DNA of 49,304 nt from Ignavibacteriales bacterium. GTDB taxonomy: Bacteria; Bacteroidota; Ignavibacteria; Ignavibacteriales; Ignavibacteriaceae. Each line of letters opens with the position of its first letter. The stretch's first letter is position 1. Of this stretch, positions 35,501-42,738 are shown in pieces. The stretch covers positions 1 to 49,304 of the forward strand of contig JADJIH010000019.1 of NCBI GenBank assembly GCA_016707115.1, in the 5' to 3' direction. Both the position numbers and the translations under genes were made by a program. Under the pieces are notes generated by a model. That model saw only the letters and a program-made list of their open reading frames with translations, was not told the origin of the DNA and did not search any database.

Positions 35501-35905
35501 GTCATCATATTTTAAATCACCACCAACATTAACTTTTGTTGTAAGATGATTTATTTTTTCTTTATCGGGTAGTTTTAGATTTAATATTTCGTATGTAGTA
35601 ACAAGAACAAATTTTTTACGTTTAGATATTTCTGTGATTTTTTCCTGGATCGATTCAAGATTGAAATCATCAATCACAATCAAGCTTTCAGCAAAACCAA
35701 GAACACTTAGCTCAACTTTTGTTTCGTTAACAAGTTTAATATCAGAAAGAAGTAAAACTAATTGTTCATTCTTCTCCAACAAATCTTTAACAGCAAAACT
35801 TTTCGAAGATCCATAAAGTGGACTTATAAAATTAATTGAGTAGAGATTTTCTGATTTAGCAAAATCTAAATTATTAAGAAAAGAGTTTTTTGTTAAAAAA
35901 TTCAT
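32537..35905 (-). CDS. mfd: Transcription-repair coupling factor Mfd
   Basis: Mfd pushes stalled RNA polymerase off damaged DNA and recruits UvrA. The 1122 residues are normal in length. The N-terminal UvrB-like part has GYYSQRGAIVDFWSYSE and DGDFIESIRYFD. The RNAP-interaction domain has GDYVVHEDYGIGQYAGL. The translocase has GDVGFGKTEIAVRAAF (Walker A), DEEHRFGVAAKEKLR, TLTATPIPRTL and QLRGRVGRSDRQAYAHF. A C-terminal regulatory domain follows. A lysine/glutamate-rich insert at about 240-280 (EEIKSKKKEKAIDEDEFPEA) lies in the N-terminal part and looks like a flexible linker. It is last in the mnmE-mnmG-rsmG-PAP2-mfd run. Confidence 0.97.
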   Translation of the reverse strand: MNFLTKNSFLNNLDFAKSENLYSINFISPLYGSSKSFAVKDLLEKNEQLVLLLSDIKLVNETKVELSVLGFAESLIVIDDFNLESIQEKITEISKRKKFVLVTTYEILNLKLPDKEKINHLTTKVNVGGDLKYDDLIEYLNLLIYTKDKFVEAPGYYSQRGAIVDFWSYSEKSPVRLEFDGDFIESIRYFDSESQRSFEKVEEVTLAGAFENQTEDFNSDIFGYLNNPIFIASAYELDNIKSTKEEIVPVVKEEIKSKKKEKAIDEDEFPEAVEVIAVKPEIIETTSFDYKGKNANWIIEEELASENRIELGISPAPSINSNYQILFSVIKEYADKSYSIVITSENELQTKRLSDLLSEINPELEELVESGKIKIETLAVKEGFLNKEDKILLLTDYQIFNKPYRTKISSAKKYKKSKAKSFASIKRGDYVVHEDYGIGQYAGLQTIKIGDSDQESMKILYAEGGVVYVNLNYLALVKRYSSNENLKPTLATLGSGEWLSTKAKAKKKIKEAARELIELYAKRKSTDGYKFSPDTIWQRELEASFFYEDTPDQAKASEDVKIDMEAKNPMDRLVCGDVGFGKTEIAVRAAFKAVQDGKQVGVLVPTTILAEQHYNTFKDRLTQFPVRVAALSRFQTKKEQKEIVKLLEEGQLDVLIGTHRLISKDVKFKDLGLLIIDEEHRFGVAAKEKLRQVKVNVDTLTLTATPIPRTLNLSLLGARDLSIIATPPPNRQPIFTNVSTFDALKIREWIMNELKRNGQVYLVHDRVQSIDKLADYIKRYVPEAKIGVAHGQMKPSQLEEVIHGFLNRKFDVLLSTKIIESGIDIPNVNTIIINRADRFGLAELHQLRGRVGRSDRQAYAHFIVPSLSGITKKALRRLQAIEEYTEIGSGFNVAMRDLEIRGAGNLLGTEQTGFISDVGFDLYVKLINEAVDELKYQDFKEVFKSLPKIEERTDPTIDTFFEIGIPVTYMPEQMDRLNFYTALYSVKSLSEIEELKEEMLDRFGVLPEVVKRLVLTATLKFYSSFALFERVAIQRKNIFIILPRGEKEDYYKVRFVELMRFIMDHYKDKVKFNQQKEVMKLVIENRFEKAEDILSYLITFCGRVSKLFGNEVKLKLKLRKLL

Positions 35906-35928
35906 TAAAAATATTTAAGCGAGGTAAA

Positions 35929-36705
35929 TTAAAATCTTAACTGAACAGCAATTCCGTTTGGAAATGGGATTATATTAAACTGTGCTTGTTCGTTTGCATT
36001 TGAATCGTGATTATTCACAAACTCACCAGAAAAATAACCAATTGCAGCGCCCATTAAAACATCAGAAAACCAATGTTGATTGTGATAAATACGTGCATAA
36101 CCAACCAACCCTGCAAGTGAATACCATCCGATTTTCCAAAAAATATTATCAATCTCATTTGCCATTACAGTAGAATAAGCGAAGGCCAAAGACGTATGTC
36201 CTGATGGAAAAGAATTGTAATCATTATCAAAAGTAAATGGATTAAAGAAGTATTGGCTTTCCTGCTGGTAAGGCCTACCACGTCCAACAACTGTTTTTGT
36301 TATTACTGTTATGGATGTTGCTAAAAATGTAGCTTCAGTTAGTTTAACGGCAAGTTTGCGTATTTTATTGTTCTCACCTATTAAACCATAACCATAAAAC
36401 GCAACTATACTTGCGCCAACGAACTCAATATAGTAGTACTTGTCTATGTTAAAAATATCATCAGCAAATTTACTTTGATTTTGCTGTGCGAAACTTCTTA
36501 CTTCTTTATCAGCCAAGGAAGCGATAGCAGTAATGCCAATAACAGAAGATAATTTTATCCAATCCTCTGAATCAAATCTTACTGGTGAAGTATAGAAATC
36601 TGCGCTGACATTTATGAATTTGTTAAAATCATCTATTAGTAAGCTATCCGTTTGAGCAAACGTAAAATGTATTTGAACAATAAGTAAGAAAAGAAGAAAC
36701 TTCAT
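35929..36705 (-). CDS. PAP2-family phosphatase
   Basis: The PAP2 superfamily includes lipid phosphatases such as undecaprenyl-diphosphate phosphatase and lipid A phosphatases. The 258 residues start with a signal peptide (MKFLLFLLIVQIHFTFAQ). The three motifs are present: KTVVGRGRP (motif 1), SFPSGHTS (motif 2) and ARIYHNQHWFSDVLMG (motif 3, with catalytic His and Asp). Several membrane helices surround them. The C-terminus ends in IIPFPNGIAVQLRF, a terminal strand that suggests outer-membrane association. It lies between rsmG and mfd with gaps of about 25 bases. Confidence 0.88.
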   Translation of the reverse strand: MKFLLFLLIVQIHFTFAQTDSLLIDDFNKFINVSADFYTSPVRFDSEDWIKLSSVIGITAIASLADKEVRSFAQQNQSKFADDIFNIDKYYYIEFVGASIVAFYGYGLIGENNKIRKLAVKLTEATFLATSITVITKTVVGRGRPYQQESQYFFNPFTFDNDYNSFPSGHTSLAFAYSTVMANEIDNIFWKIGWYSLAGLVGYARIYHNQHWFSDVLMGAAIGYFSGEFVNNHDSNANEQAQFNIIPFPNGIAVQLRF

Positions 36706-36731
36706 TTATTATAAGTCGATTTCATTGAAAT

Positions 36732-37418
36732 CTATTTTTGTAACTCAATAACGACTAACTTTTTTCCTTTTTTGTTTCTCAAATTTGTAGGTTTATAAGC
36801 AAGTTCATAAACAGTAGATTTTTTTATAAACGATTTATATTTTAATTCTGCCTTCTGAAATTCCTCATCAAGATCTCCGCCCTTCATCGCAACAATAAAG
36901 GCTTTATCTTTTACCAAAGGAAGCGCATATCTAAATAAAATAATTATGGGAACAACCGCACGACTAACTATCAAATCAAATGTGCCTCTGTGTTTTTCTA
37001 TAAATTCGGGACTTTCGACGCGCGCATTTTCTGCAACAACATTACTTAACTTAAGTTTATCGATAAATTCCTTTACTGCTTCAATTTTCTTTCCTGTAGA
37101 GTCCGCAAGTACACCTCGTAATTCGGGTCGCATTATTGCAAGCGGGATTCCTGGAAAACCACCTCCGGTACCAATATCCAAAAATCTGGTTAATTTTTCA
37201 GGAAGAAATTTTGTGATGTATGCTGAGATAAAAATATGATTTTCAATTATACTTTCAACATCTTTTCTAGAAATTAAATTTACTGTTTTATTTTTCTCAG
37301 CAACAAGATGAGCAAAAAAAGCAAGTCTTTCATTACGCATGGGTTCCGTATTAAAACCATTATCCCAGCAATAATTTTGTAATTCTTTAAGATAAATTTC
37401 TTGTTTGGTAGGCGGCAT
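36732..37418 (-). CDS. rsmG: 16S rRNA (guanine527-N7)-methyltransferase RsmG
   Basis: RsmG (GidB) makes m7G527 in 16S rRNA from SAM. The 228 residues contain the N-terminal helix NERLAFFAHLVAEKNKTVNL, the SAM loop FLDIGTGGGFPGIPLAIMRP at about 86-105, LADSTGKKIEAVKEFI and FDLIVSRAVVP. All are standard. It lies 17 bases after mnmG, the classic gidA-gidB pair near the origin of replication in many bacteria. Confidence 0.95.
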   Translation of the reverse strand: MPPTKQEIYLKELQNYCWDNGFNTEPMRNERLAFFAHLVAEKNKTVNLISRKDVESIIENHIFISAYITKFLPEKLTRFLDIGTGGGFPGIPLAIMRPELRGVLADSTGKKIEAVKEFIDKLKLSNVVAENARVESPEFIEKHRGTFDLIVSRAVVPIIILFRYALPLVKDKAFIVAMKGGDLDEEFQKAELKYKSFIKKSTVYELAYKPTNLRNKKGKKLVVIELQK

Positions 37419-37435
37419 TAAAAAAATCCTACAAA

Positions 37436-39313
37436 TTAGTTTTTCAAATATACCAACAAAATCGAAATATCTGAAGGAGTTACGCCCGAGATTCTTGACG
37501 CTTGAGCAATAGAACGCGGTTTAACTTTGTTCAATTTCTCTCTTCCTTCTGTAGATAGCTGTTTGATTTTTGTGAAATCAAAATTTAGCGGAATTTTTGT
37601 GGCTTCATATTTTTCTAATTTAGAAACTGCTTCGTACTGACGAAGAATATATCCTTCATACTTTATTTCTATTTCTACTTGCTCTAATGCTTTCTCATCA
37701 TTCAATAGAGCAACTGCCTCAACAGCATTAGAGCTTCCGTTAAATTCTAATAACTGTTTAAGATTGAATTCTGGTCGCTTACAAAGTTTTGAAATTGTTT
37801 CTGTCGAATCAATTTCATTTGAACCAGATTTTACTAAAAATTCATTTATATCTCTTGCGTGATATTTTTTATTTTGACAATAATTGATTCCATTGATAAT
37901 TATTTCTTCTTTATTATTAACTTCCTCAAACAAATTTTTTGATACTAAACCAAGCTCATATCCATACTTCATTAATCGCCTATCAGCATTATCCTGGCGA
38001 AGCAACAATCTATGCTCTGCTCTGGAAGTAAACATTCTATAGGGCTCATCTGTAGATTTAGTAACAAGATCATCAATTAAAACTCCGATATAAGCTTCAC
38101 TTCTCTTTAAAACAAACTCGGGTTTTTCTTGAATTTTTAATGCTGCATTTATTCCGGCAATCAACCCCTGAGCTGCGGCTTCTTCATAACCAGATGTTCC
38201 ATTTATTTGTCCGGCAAAATAAAGTCCTTCAATCAACTTGGTTTCCAATGTAAGATCTATTTGGTGCGGAGGAAAAAAATCATACTCAACTGCATATGCT
38301 GGACGAATCATTTCAACTTCTTCTAATCCAACAATTTTATGAAGTGCTTCCAGTTGAATTTCCTCAGCTAGAGAGGATGAAAATCCATTCAAATAAATTT
38401 GATTTGAATCTAATCCCTCAGGTTCCAGAAAAAGTTGATGCCTTTCTTTATCTGCAAAACGAACAATTTTATCTTCAATTGATGGACAGTAACGAGGGCC
38501 AACACCTTTAATCAACCCGGTAAAAAGTGGTGATTCAGCAAATCCTTTTTCAAGAATTCTATGAACAGTTAAATCTGTATACGTTATATGACAACTTACT
38601 TGCGGAAGAAACGGAAATTGGGATAAATCAGTTTGATGAGAAAATGGTTGTGGATTTTCATCGCCAGGTTGTTCTTCTAAAATACTCCAGTTGATAGAAT
38701 CTTTGTTTAATCTTGGTGGAGTTCCGGTTTTTAATTTGCCGTATTCAAACCCAAGCTTAGCTAAAGATTCTGTAACTCCGGTTGCGGCTTGTTCACCAAA
38801 TCTTCCACCAATAGTTTTATTCAATCCTGTGTGCATCAAACCATTTAAAAAAGTTCCTGCTGAAAGCACCAAAGCTTTGCAAAATATCTCTTCGCCACTT
38901 GCAGTTTTTACTCCAACTACTTTTTTGTTTTCCGTTAGAACTTCAACCACCGATTCTTCAACAATTTCTAAATTCTTTGTTGGAGAGATTATTCGATAAG
39001 CTTCTTCGGAATATAATTTCCTATCTGATTGACACCGAGATGACCAAACTGCTGGACCTTTGGATTTGTTTAGCATTCTAAACTGTATTCCGGTTCGATC
39101 TGCTATTTGCCCCATAACGCCACCAAGGGCATCAATCTCACGAACTAAATGTCCTTTGGCAGTTCCGCCAATTGCTGGATTGCAAGACATTCTTCCAAGC
39201 GCAAATCTATCCATTGTGACCAGTCCAACAGAACAGCCCATTCTGGCTCCAGCTGAAGCAGCTTCGATTCCGGCATGACCGCCACCAACCACAACTATAT
39301 CAAATCTCTTCAT
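37436..39313 (-). CDS. mnmG: tRNA uridine-5-carboxymethylaminomethyl modification enzyme MnmG
   Basis: MnmG (GidA) works with MnmE to install cmnm5U at the tRNA wobble base, using FAD and methylene-THF. The 625 residues are the usual length. The N-terminus has DIVVVGGGHAGIEAASAGAR (FAD site). CNPAIGGTAKGHLVREIDAL and RMLNKSKGPAVWSSRCQSDR are family signatures, and GLYFAGQINGTSGYEEAAAQ lies at about 365. The tRNA-binding C-terminal domain ends RSIAQASRISGVTPSDISIL. mnmE lies immediately upstream in the same direction, with two parS-like sites between. Confidence 0.97.
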   Translation of the reverse strand: MKRFDIVVVGGGHAGIEAASAGARMGCSVGLVTMDRFALGRMSCNPAIGGTAKGHLVREIDALGGVMGQIADRTGIQFRMLNKSKGPAVWSSRCQSDRKLYSEEAYRIISPTKNLEIVEESVVEVLTENKKVVGVKTASGEEIFCKALVLSAGTFLNGLMHTGLNKTIGGRFGEQAATGVTESLAKLGFEYGKLKTGTPPRLNKDSINWSILEEQPGDENPQPFSHQTDLSQFPFLPQVSCHITYTDLTVHRILEKGFAESPLFTGLIKGVGPRYCPSIEDKIVRFADKERHQLFLEPEGLDSNQIYLNGFSSSLAEEIQLEALHKIVGLEEVEMIRPAYAVEYDFFPPHQIDLTLETKLIEGLYFAGQINGTSGYEEAAAQGLIAGINAALKIQEKPEFVLKRSEAYIGVLIDDLVTKSTDEPYRMFTSRAEHRLLLRQDNADRRLMKYGYELGLVSKNLFEEVNNKEEIIINGINYCQNKKYHARDINEFLVKSGSNEIDSTETISKLCKRPEFNLKQLLEFNGSSNAVEAVALLNDEKALEQVEIEIKYEGYILRQYEAVSKLEKYEATKIPLNFDFTKIKQLSTEGREKLNKVKPRSIAQASRISGVTPSDISILLVYLKN

Positions 39314-39329
39314 TTTCTAATCTTTTTTT

Positions 39330-39345
39330 GTTTCCACGTGAAACA
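39330..39345. promoter_or_regulatory. parS-like site 1
   Basis: GTTTCCACGTGAAACA matches 14 of 16 positions of the bacterial parS consensus TGTTNCACGTGAAACA, including the whole CACGTGAAACA half. It lies in the 81-base mnmE-mnmG gap. Confidence 0.75.
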
Positions 39346-39373
39346 CAATTATTTGCGAAATGCTAATGATTTC

Positions 39374-39389
39374 CGTTTCACGTGAAACC
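39374..39389. promoter_or_regulatory. parS-like site 2
   Basis: The core GTTTCACGTGAAAC (39375-39388) is a perfect 14-bp palindrome, identical to the inner 14 bases of the canonical parS; only the outermost bases differ. It lies 28 bases from site 1 in the same gap. Confidence 0.82.
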
Positions 39390-39394
39390 GAAAC

Positions 39395-40747
39395 TTACTT
39401 TCCTATACAAAACTTCATAAAAATGTTATTTAAAATGTCATCAGAGGTTACTTCACCAATAATTTCAGCAAGGTTCATTTCTGCGTTTCTTAAATCTACA
39501 GATATAAATTCCCCGCTCATTTTATGAAGTATAGATTCTCTGGCATTAATAAGATTTTCTCTGGACTTTTTGAGGCAGTTATGATGTCGGAGGTTTGTTA
39601 CGATTGCTGTTTTCTCGGTGTAACTTTCGTTTCCTATTGTTTTTTCTTTCAGCTTGTTGAATAGATATTCTATTCCTTCGCCTGTTTTGGCTGAAATCTT
39701 AACATCTACATCTTTTACGAAATTTCTATTCAAATCAATTTTATTTACTACCTTAATAATCTTATCCGAACTTGTAAAGTTCAATAAATCAATAAAAAGA
39801 TCCCTTGATTCATTCTGCTGAACATCTTCTAAAAAGATTACTACATCAGCAGTTCTAACGGTTTCCTGGCTTCTAATAATTCCCTCTTTCTCAATCGAAT
39901 CATCTGAAACCCGAATACCAGCAGTATCAAATAACCTAAACAAAATTCCACCAATAGATACTTCCTCGCGAATTACATCACGAGTCGTTCCAGGTATTTC
40001 ACTAACGATCGCTCGGGATTCTTTAAGGATATAATTTAAAAGCGAAGACTTCCCTACGTTTGGTCTTCCAACAATTGCCACGTTTACACCATCTCTAATC
40101 ACTCGACCAAACTCATAACTTTCCAACAAAGTATCAATTTCAATTATTATTGAATCAATTTTTTTAAGTAATTCATCCTGATTTACAAATTGAATGTCCT
40201 CTTCTACAAAATCCAGTTCCAATTCCACAAAAGATGATGAGTTTAATAATTGAGATCTTAGCTCATTAACTTTTTTTGATAACAATCCATCGAGTTGATT
40301 TCTTGCACCACGAAATGAAGCTTCTGTTCTTGAGTTAATCACATCAGCAACCGCTTCGGCTTTTGTAAGATCGATTCTGTTGTTTAAAAATGCCCGCTTT
40401 GTAAACTCCCCTGGCTCGGCTAATCTTACCACAGAATTTGTAATTAAAAGCTCGATAACTTTTTGTGTAACAAGTGGATTTCCATGTGTGCTTATCTCAA
40501 TACTATCTTCGCCAGTATATGAGTTTGGAGCCCTAAATACAGAGATCAAAACATCATCAATGTGTTCATCATCTTGATTTTTTACATCGCCATAATGCAA
40601 GGTATGTGTTGCTGCATTTTCAATTTTACTTTTGCCGTAAAAAATATTATCAACAGCAGAAAACGATTGAGGACCGCTAACACGTATAACTGAAATCGCA
40701 CCAACACCCGCAGGAGTGGCTAGTGCAACAATTGTATCTTCTTTCAC
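39395..40747 (-). CDS. mnmE: tRNA modification GTPase MnmE
   Basis: MnmE (TrmE) is the GTPase partner of MnmG. The 450 residues have the N-terminal THF-binding domain (TIVALATPAGVGAISVIRVS, TGEDSIEISTHGNPLV). The helical domain carries the inserted G domain: GRPNVGKSSLLNYIL (G1), PGTTRDVIREEV (G2), DTAGI (G3) and NKIDL (G4). The C-terminus is KFCIGK, the invariant family ending with the catalytic Cys. The frame is intact and it heads the operon. Confidence 0.97.
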   Translation of the reverse strand: MKEDTIVALATPAGVGAISVIRVSGPQSFSAVDNIFYGKSKIENAATHTLHYGDVKNQDDEHIDDVLISVFRAPNSYTGEDSIEISTHGNPLVTQKVIELLITNSVVRLAEPGEFTKRAFLNNRIDLTKAEAVADVINSRTEASFRGARNQLDGLLSKKVNELRSQLLNSSSFVELELDFVEEDIQFVNQDELLKKIDSIIIEIDTLLESYEFGRVIRDGVNVAIVGRPNVGKSSLLNYILKESRAIVSEIPGTTRDVIREEVSIGGILFRLFDTAGIRVSDDSIEKEGIIRSQETVRTADVVIFLEDVQQNESRDLFIDLLNFTSSDKIIKVVNKIDLNRNFVKDVDVKISAKTGEGIEYLFNKLKEKTIGNESYTEKTAIVTNLRHHNCLKKSRENLINARESILHKMSGEFISVDLRNAEMNLAEIIGEVTSDDILNNIFMKFCIGK

Positions 40748-41058
40748 TTTATAAAATGCTCAATTTTAAGATTGCAAAAATAATCATTATTAAAAGGGAT
40801 ATCAATTAGACAATAAATCCCTAATAATTTTTCTAAGTTGTAATATTGGCAGACTAATATGACGATTATTTATCATTATAAAATTATTTGACAAATTATC
40901 CGCCATATTGTCGGTATAGCTTAAGCATTGTCATAATGCCGTAACTTATTATTTTATAATATGTTATGGGATTATTCAATTTCGGCACGTTGATTGGTTA
41001 ACTAATTACGAGTTTGAAAATAAAATTTAACAATAATAAATATAAAAGGAGATCTAAA
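40748..41058. promoter_or_regulatory. Divergent mnmE/hsp20 intergenic region with inverted repeats
   Basis: This 311-base AT-rich gap should hold the hsp20 promoter. I see TTGACA at 40888 with GACAA...TTGTC around it, and an imperfect inverted repeat CCGTAAC (40939-40945) / GTTATGG (40963-40969). There is no CIRCE element (TTAGCACTC-N9-GAGTGCTAA) and no clear sigma32-type promoter. AAAGGAG at 41045-41051 is the hsp20 ribosome site. Confidence 0.4.
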
Positions 41059-41523
41059 ATGACACTCGTAAAGTTCAACCCGGTAAGAGATCTTATTGAT
41101 TTCGAAAGAGAGTTTAACAAAATGTTTAACTCGCTTGAAAACCGATTTGGTATTTCGAAGAGCAAAGATGTTGATGCTGAATATGAAAATGCTGTGTGGA
41201 TGCCGCTTACTGACATCTATGAAAACAAAGATAACTTTACTTTAACAATTGATTTACCAGGAATCAAAAAAGAAGATGTGAAAATATCTTTTACAAATGG
41301 TAAGTTAAATATCAGCGGCGAAAGAATTCAGGAAGCTGAAACAAAAGACGCTAAATGTCACAGAATTGAAAAATCTTATGGCAAATATTTCAGATCATTC
41401 AATCTTCCTGAGTTGATCCAGGCAGAAAAAATAAATGCAGAATTTGCAAATGGACAGTTAACAATAACTATCCCAAAAGCGGAAGAAGCAAAGCCAAAAG
41501 AAATTGAAATAAAAGTTAAATAA
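41059..41523 (+). CDS. Small heat shock protein (Hsp20/alpha-crystallin)
   Basis: This is an ATP-independent holdase that binds unfolding proteins. ATG 41059 is chosen over the longer frame from 41014 because AAAGGAG lies 7 nt upstream and MTLVKFNPVRDLIDFEREFN is a typical start. The 154 residues contain an alpha-crystallin domain from about 47: WMPLTDIYENKDNFTLTIDL, PGIKKEDVKISF, LNISGERI, then FRSFNLPE and ANGQLTITIPKAEE (the A-x-x-x-n-GVL-type motif). First gene of the chaperone island. Confidence 0.94.
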   Translation: MTLVKFNPVRDLIDFEREFNKMFNSLENRFGISKSKDVDAEYENAVWMPLTDIYENKDNFTLTIDLPGIKKEDVKISFTNGKLNISGERIQEAETKDAKCHRIEKSYGKYFRSFNLPELIQAEKINAEFANGQLTITIPKAEEAKPKEIEIKVK

Positions 41524-41550
41524 GCTAAGAGTAGATGAAGATGTGAATAA

Positions 41551-41578
41551 GGGTAACTTTTTGGTTACCCTTTTCTTT
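41551..41578 (+). terminator. Rho-independent terminator after hsp20
   Basis: GGGTAAC (41551-41557) pairs with GTTACCC (41564-41570) around TTTTTG and is followed by TTTTCTTTT, so hsp20 can be transcribed separately from the genes downstream. Confidence 0.88.
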
Positions 41579-41619
41579 TGTCTAAATTTAAAAGAATAAA
41601 TCAATAACTTTTTGGTAAC

Positions 41620-41680
41620 CGCAGGCTTCAGACTGTGAACAGTTTTTATTTCCGCAACCTGAAGGTTGCGACTACAGGGC
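41620..41680. repeat. Two related palindromic repeats (CGCAACCT-GA-AGGTTGCG type)
   Basis: CGCAACCT GA AGGTTGCG (41653-41670) is a perfect 8-bp stem. Just before it CCGCAGGCTTCAGACTGTG (41620-41638) is a degenerate relative in the other sense (CTGAAGCCTGCGG reversed). They look like REP-type intergenic elements. Confidence 0.6.
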
Positions 41681-41701
41681 TCTAAATTCTAAAAGCTTAA
41701 A

Positions 41702-42637
41702 ATGGAATACAAAGATTATTATAAAATTCTTGGTGTAGAAAAAACGGCTACGCAGGATGAAATAAAAAAAGCGTATCGCAAGCTTGCTATGAAACATCAT
41801 CCTGATCGCAATGCTGGGAAAAAATCTTCTGAAGAAAAATTTAAAGAGATAACAGAAGCCAATGAGGTTTTAAGTGATCCTGATAAAAGAAAAAAATATG
41901 ATACTCTTGGTTCAAACTGGAATCAATATCAACACACTGGCGGACAAGGGTTTGATGATTTCTCTTCTCGCTTCGGAGGAGGAAGAAGACAATCAAGTTC
42001 CACTTATGAATACTCTGGAAATATAAACGATATTTTCGGAGATATGGGTGGCAGTGGATTTTCAGATTTCTTTGAATCATTCTTTGGTGGCAGCGGCGGA
42101 GGATTTGGCGGTAGAACTCAACAACAAAAAACTGCGATTGATGTTGAAGCAAACATGAATGTTACTCTTGAAGATGTTTTTGTCGGAAGCGAAAAGACAA
42201 TCAGTGTTGAGGGAAAAAAACTTAAAATAAAAATTAATCCGGGAACAAAAGATGGGCAGAAGCTTAGATTAAAAGGATTGGGAAGATCTAAAACCCCTGA
42301 TGGTACAAAAGGAGATTTATATCTAAACATTCACATTCTTCAACATCCATTTTATGAAATAAAGGAAACTGATTTATATTACAATCTTGATGTTGATTTA
42401 TACACGGCGGTTCTTGGTGGAAAAGAAAGCATAAGAACATTGGATGGAAAAACAGTTAGTATTAATATTCCGGAAGGAACTGAGTCTGAAAAGATTTTAA
42501 GATTAAAAGGATTGGGTTTGATTAACGAAAGCATACGTGGAGATTTGTTTGTAAATATTCACGTAACAATCCCAAAAGATCTCAATAAAGAAGAAAAAGA
42601 ATTATTTAATAAGTTAAAATCATTAAGAAAAGAATAA
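41702..42637 (+). CDS. DnaJ-class (type B, CbpA-like) co-chaperone
   Basis: J-domain proteins stimulate DnaK and deliver clients. The 311 residues start with the J domain MEYKDYYKILGVEKTATQDE, with the HPD tripeptide in MKHHPDRNAGK (about 31-41). A G/F/S-rich linker follows (GGSGFSDFFESFFGGSGGGF). The two C-terminal substrate domains are VEANMNVTLEDVFVGSEKTI and LRLKGLGRSKTPDGTKGDLY. There is no CxxCxGxG zinc-finger block, so it is the CbpA type rather than true DnaJ. It lies in the chaperone island but no dnaK or grpE is present in the window. Confidence 0.92.
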   Translation: MEYKDYYKILGVEKTATQDEIKKAYRKLAMKHHPDRNAGKKSSEEKFKEITEANEVLSDPDKRKKYDTLGSNWNQYQHTGGQGFDDFSSRFGGGRRQSSSTYEYSGNINDIFGDMGGSGFSDFFESFFGGSGGGFGGRTQQQKTAIDVEANMNVTLEDVFVGSEKTISVEGKKLKIKINPGTKDGQKLRLKGLGRSKTPDGTKGDLYLNIHILQHPFYEIKETDLYYNLDVDLYTAVLGGKESIRTLDGKTVSINIPEGTESEKILRLKGLGLINESIRGDLFVNIHVTIPKDLNKEEKELFNKLKSLRKE

Positions 42638-42639
42638 CG

Positions 42640-42722
42640 TTATTGCGAATCTCGGCTTGTCGGGATGAAGTAATCTGTGTACGAAAGATTGCTTCGTCAC
42701 TTCGTTCCTCGCAATGACAGAA
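42640..42722. repeat. Palindromic intergenic repeat (TTGCGAGGAACGAAGTGACG type)
   Basis: TTGCGA...AAGTAATCT at the left pairs with AGATTGCTTCGTCACTTCG and TCGCAATGACAG at the right, a long imperfect hairpin between the dnaJ-like gene and htpG. The same core appears as a dispersed intergenic repeat in diverse bacterial genomes. Confidence 0.65.
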
Positions 42723-42738
42723 TAAAAAAGGAGAACCA

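Noticed and set aside
39314..39394. CACGTG boxes as ordinary promoter elements
   Set aside because: The extended 14-16 base palindromes fit parS far better than any promoter box.
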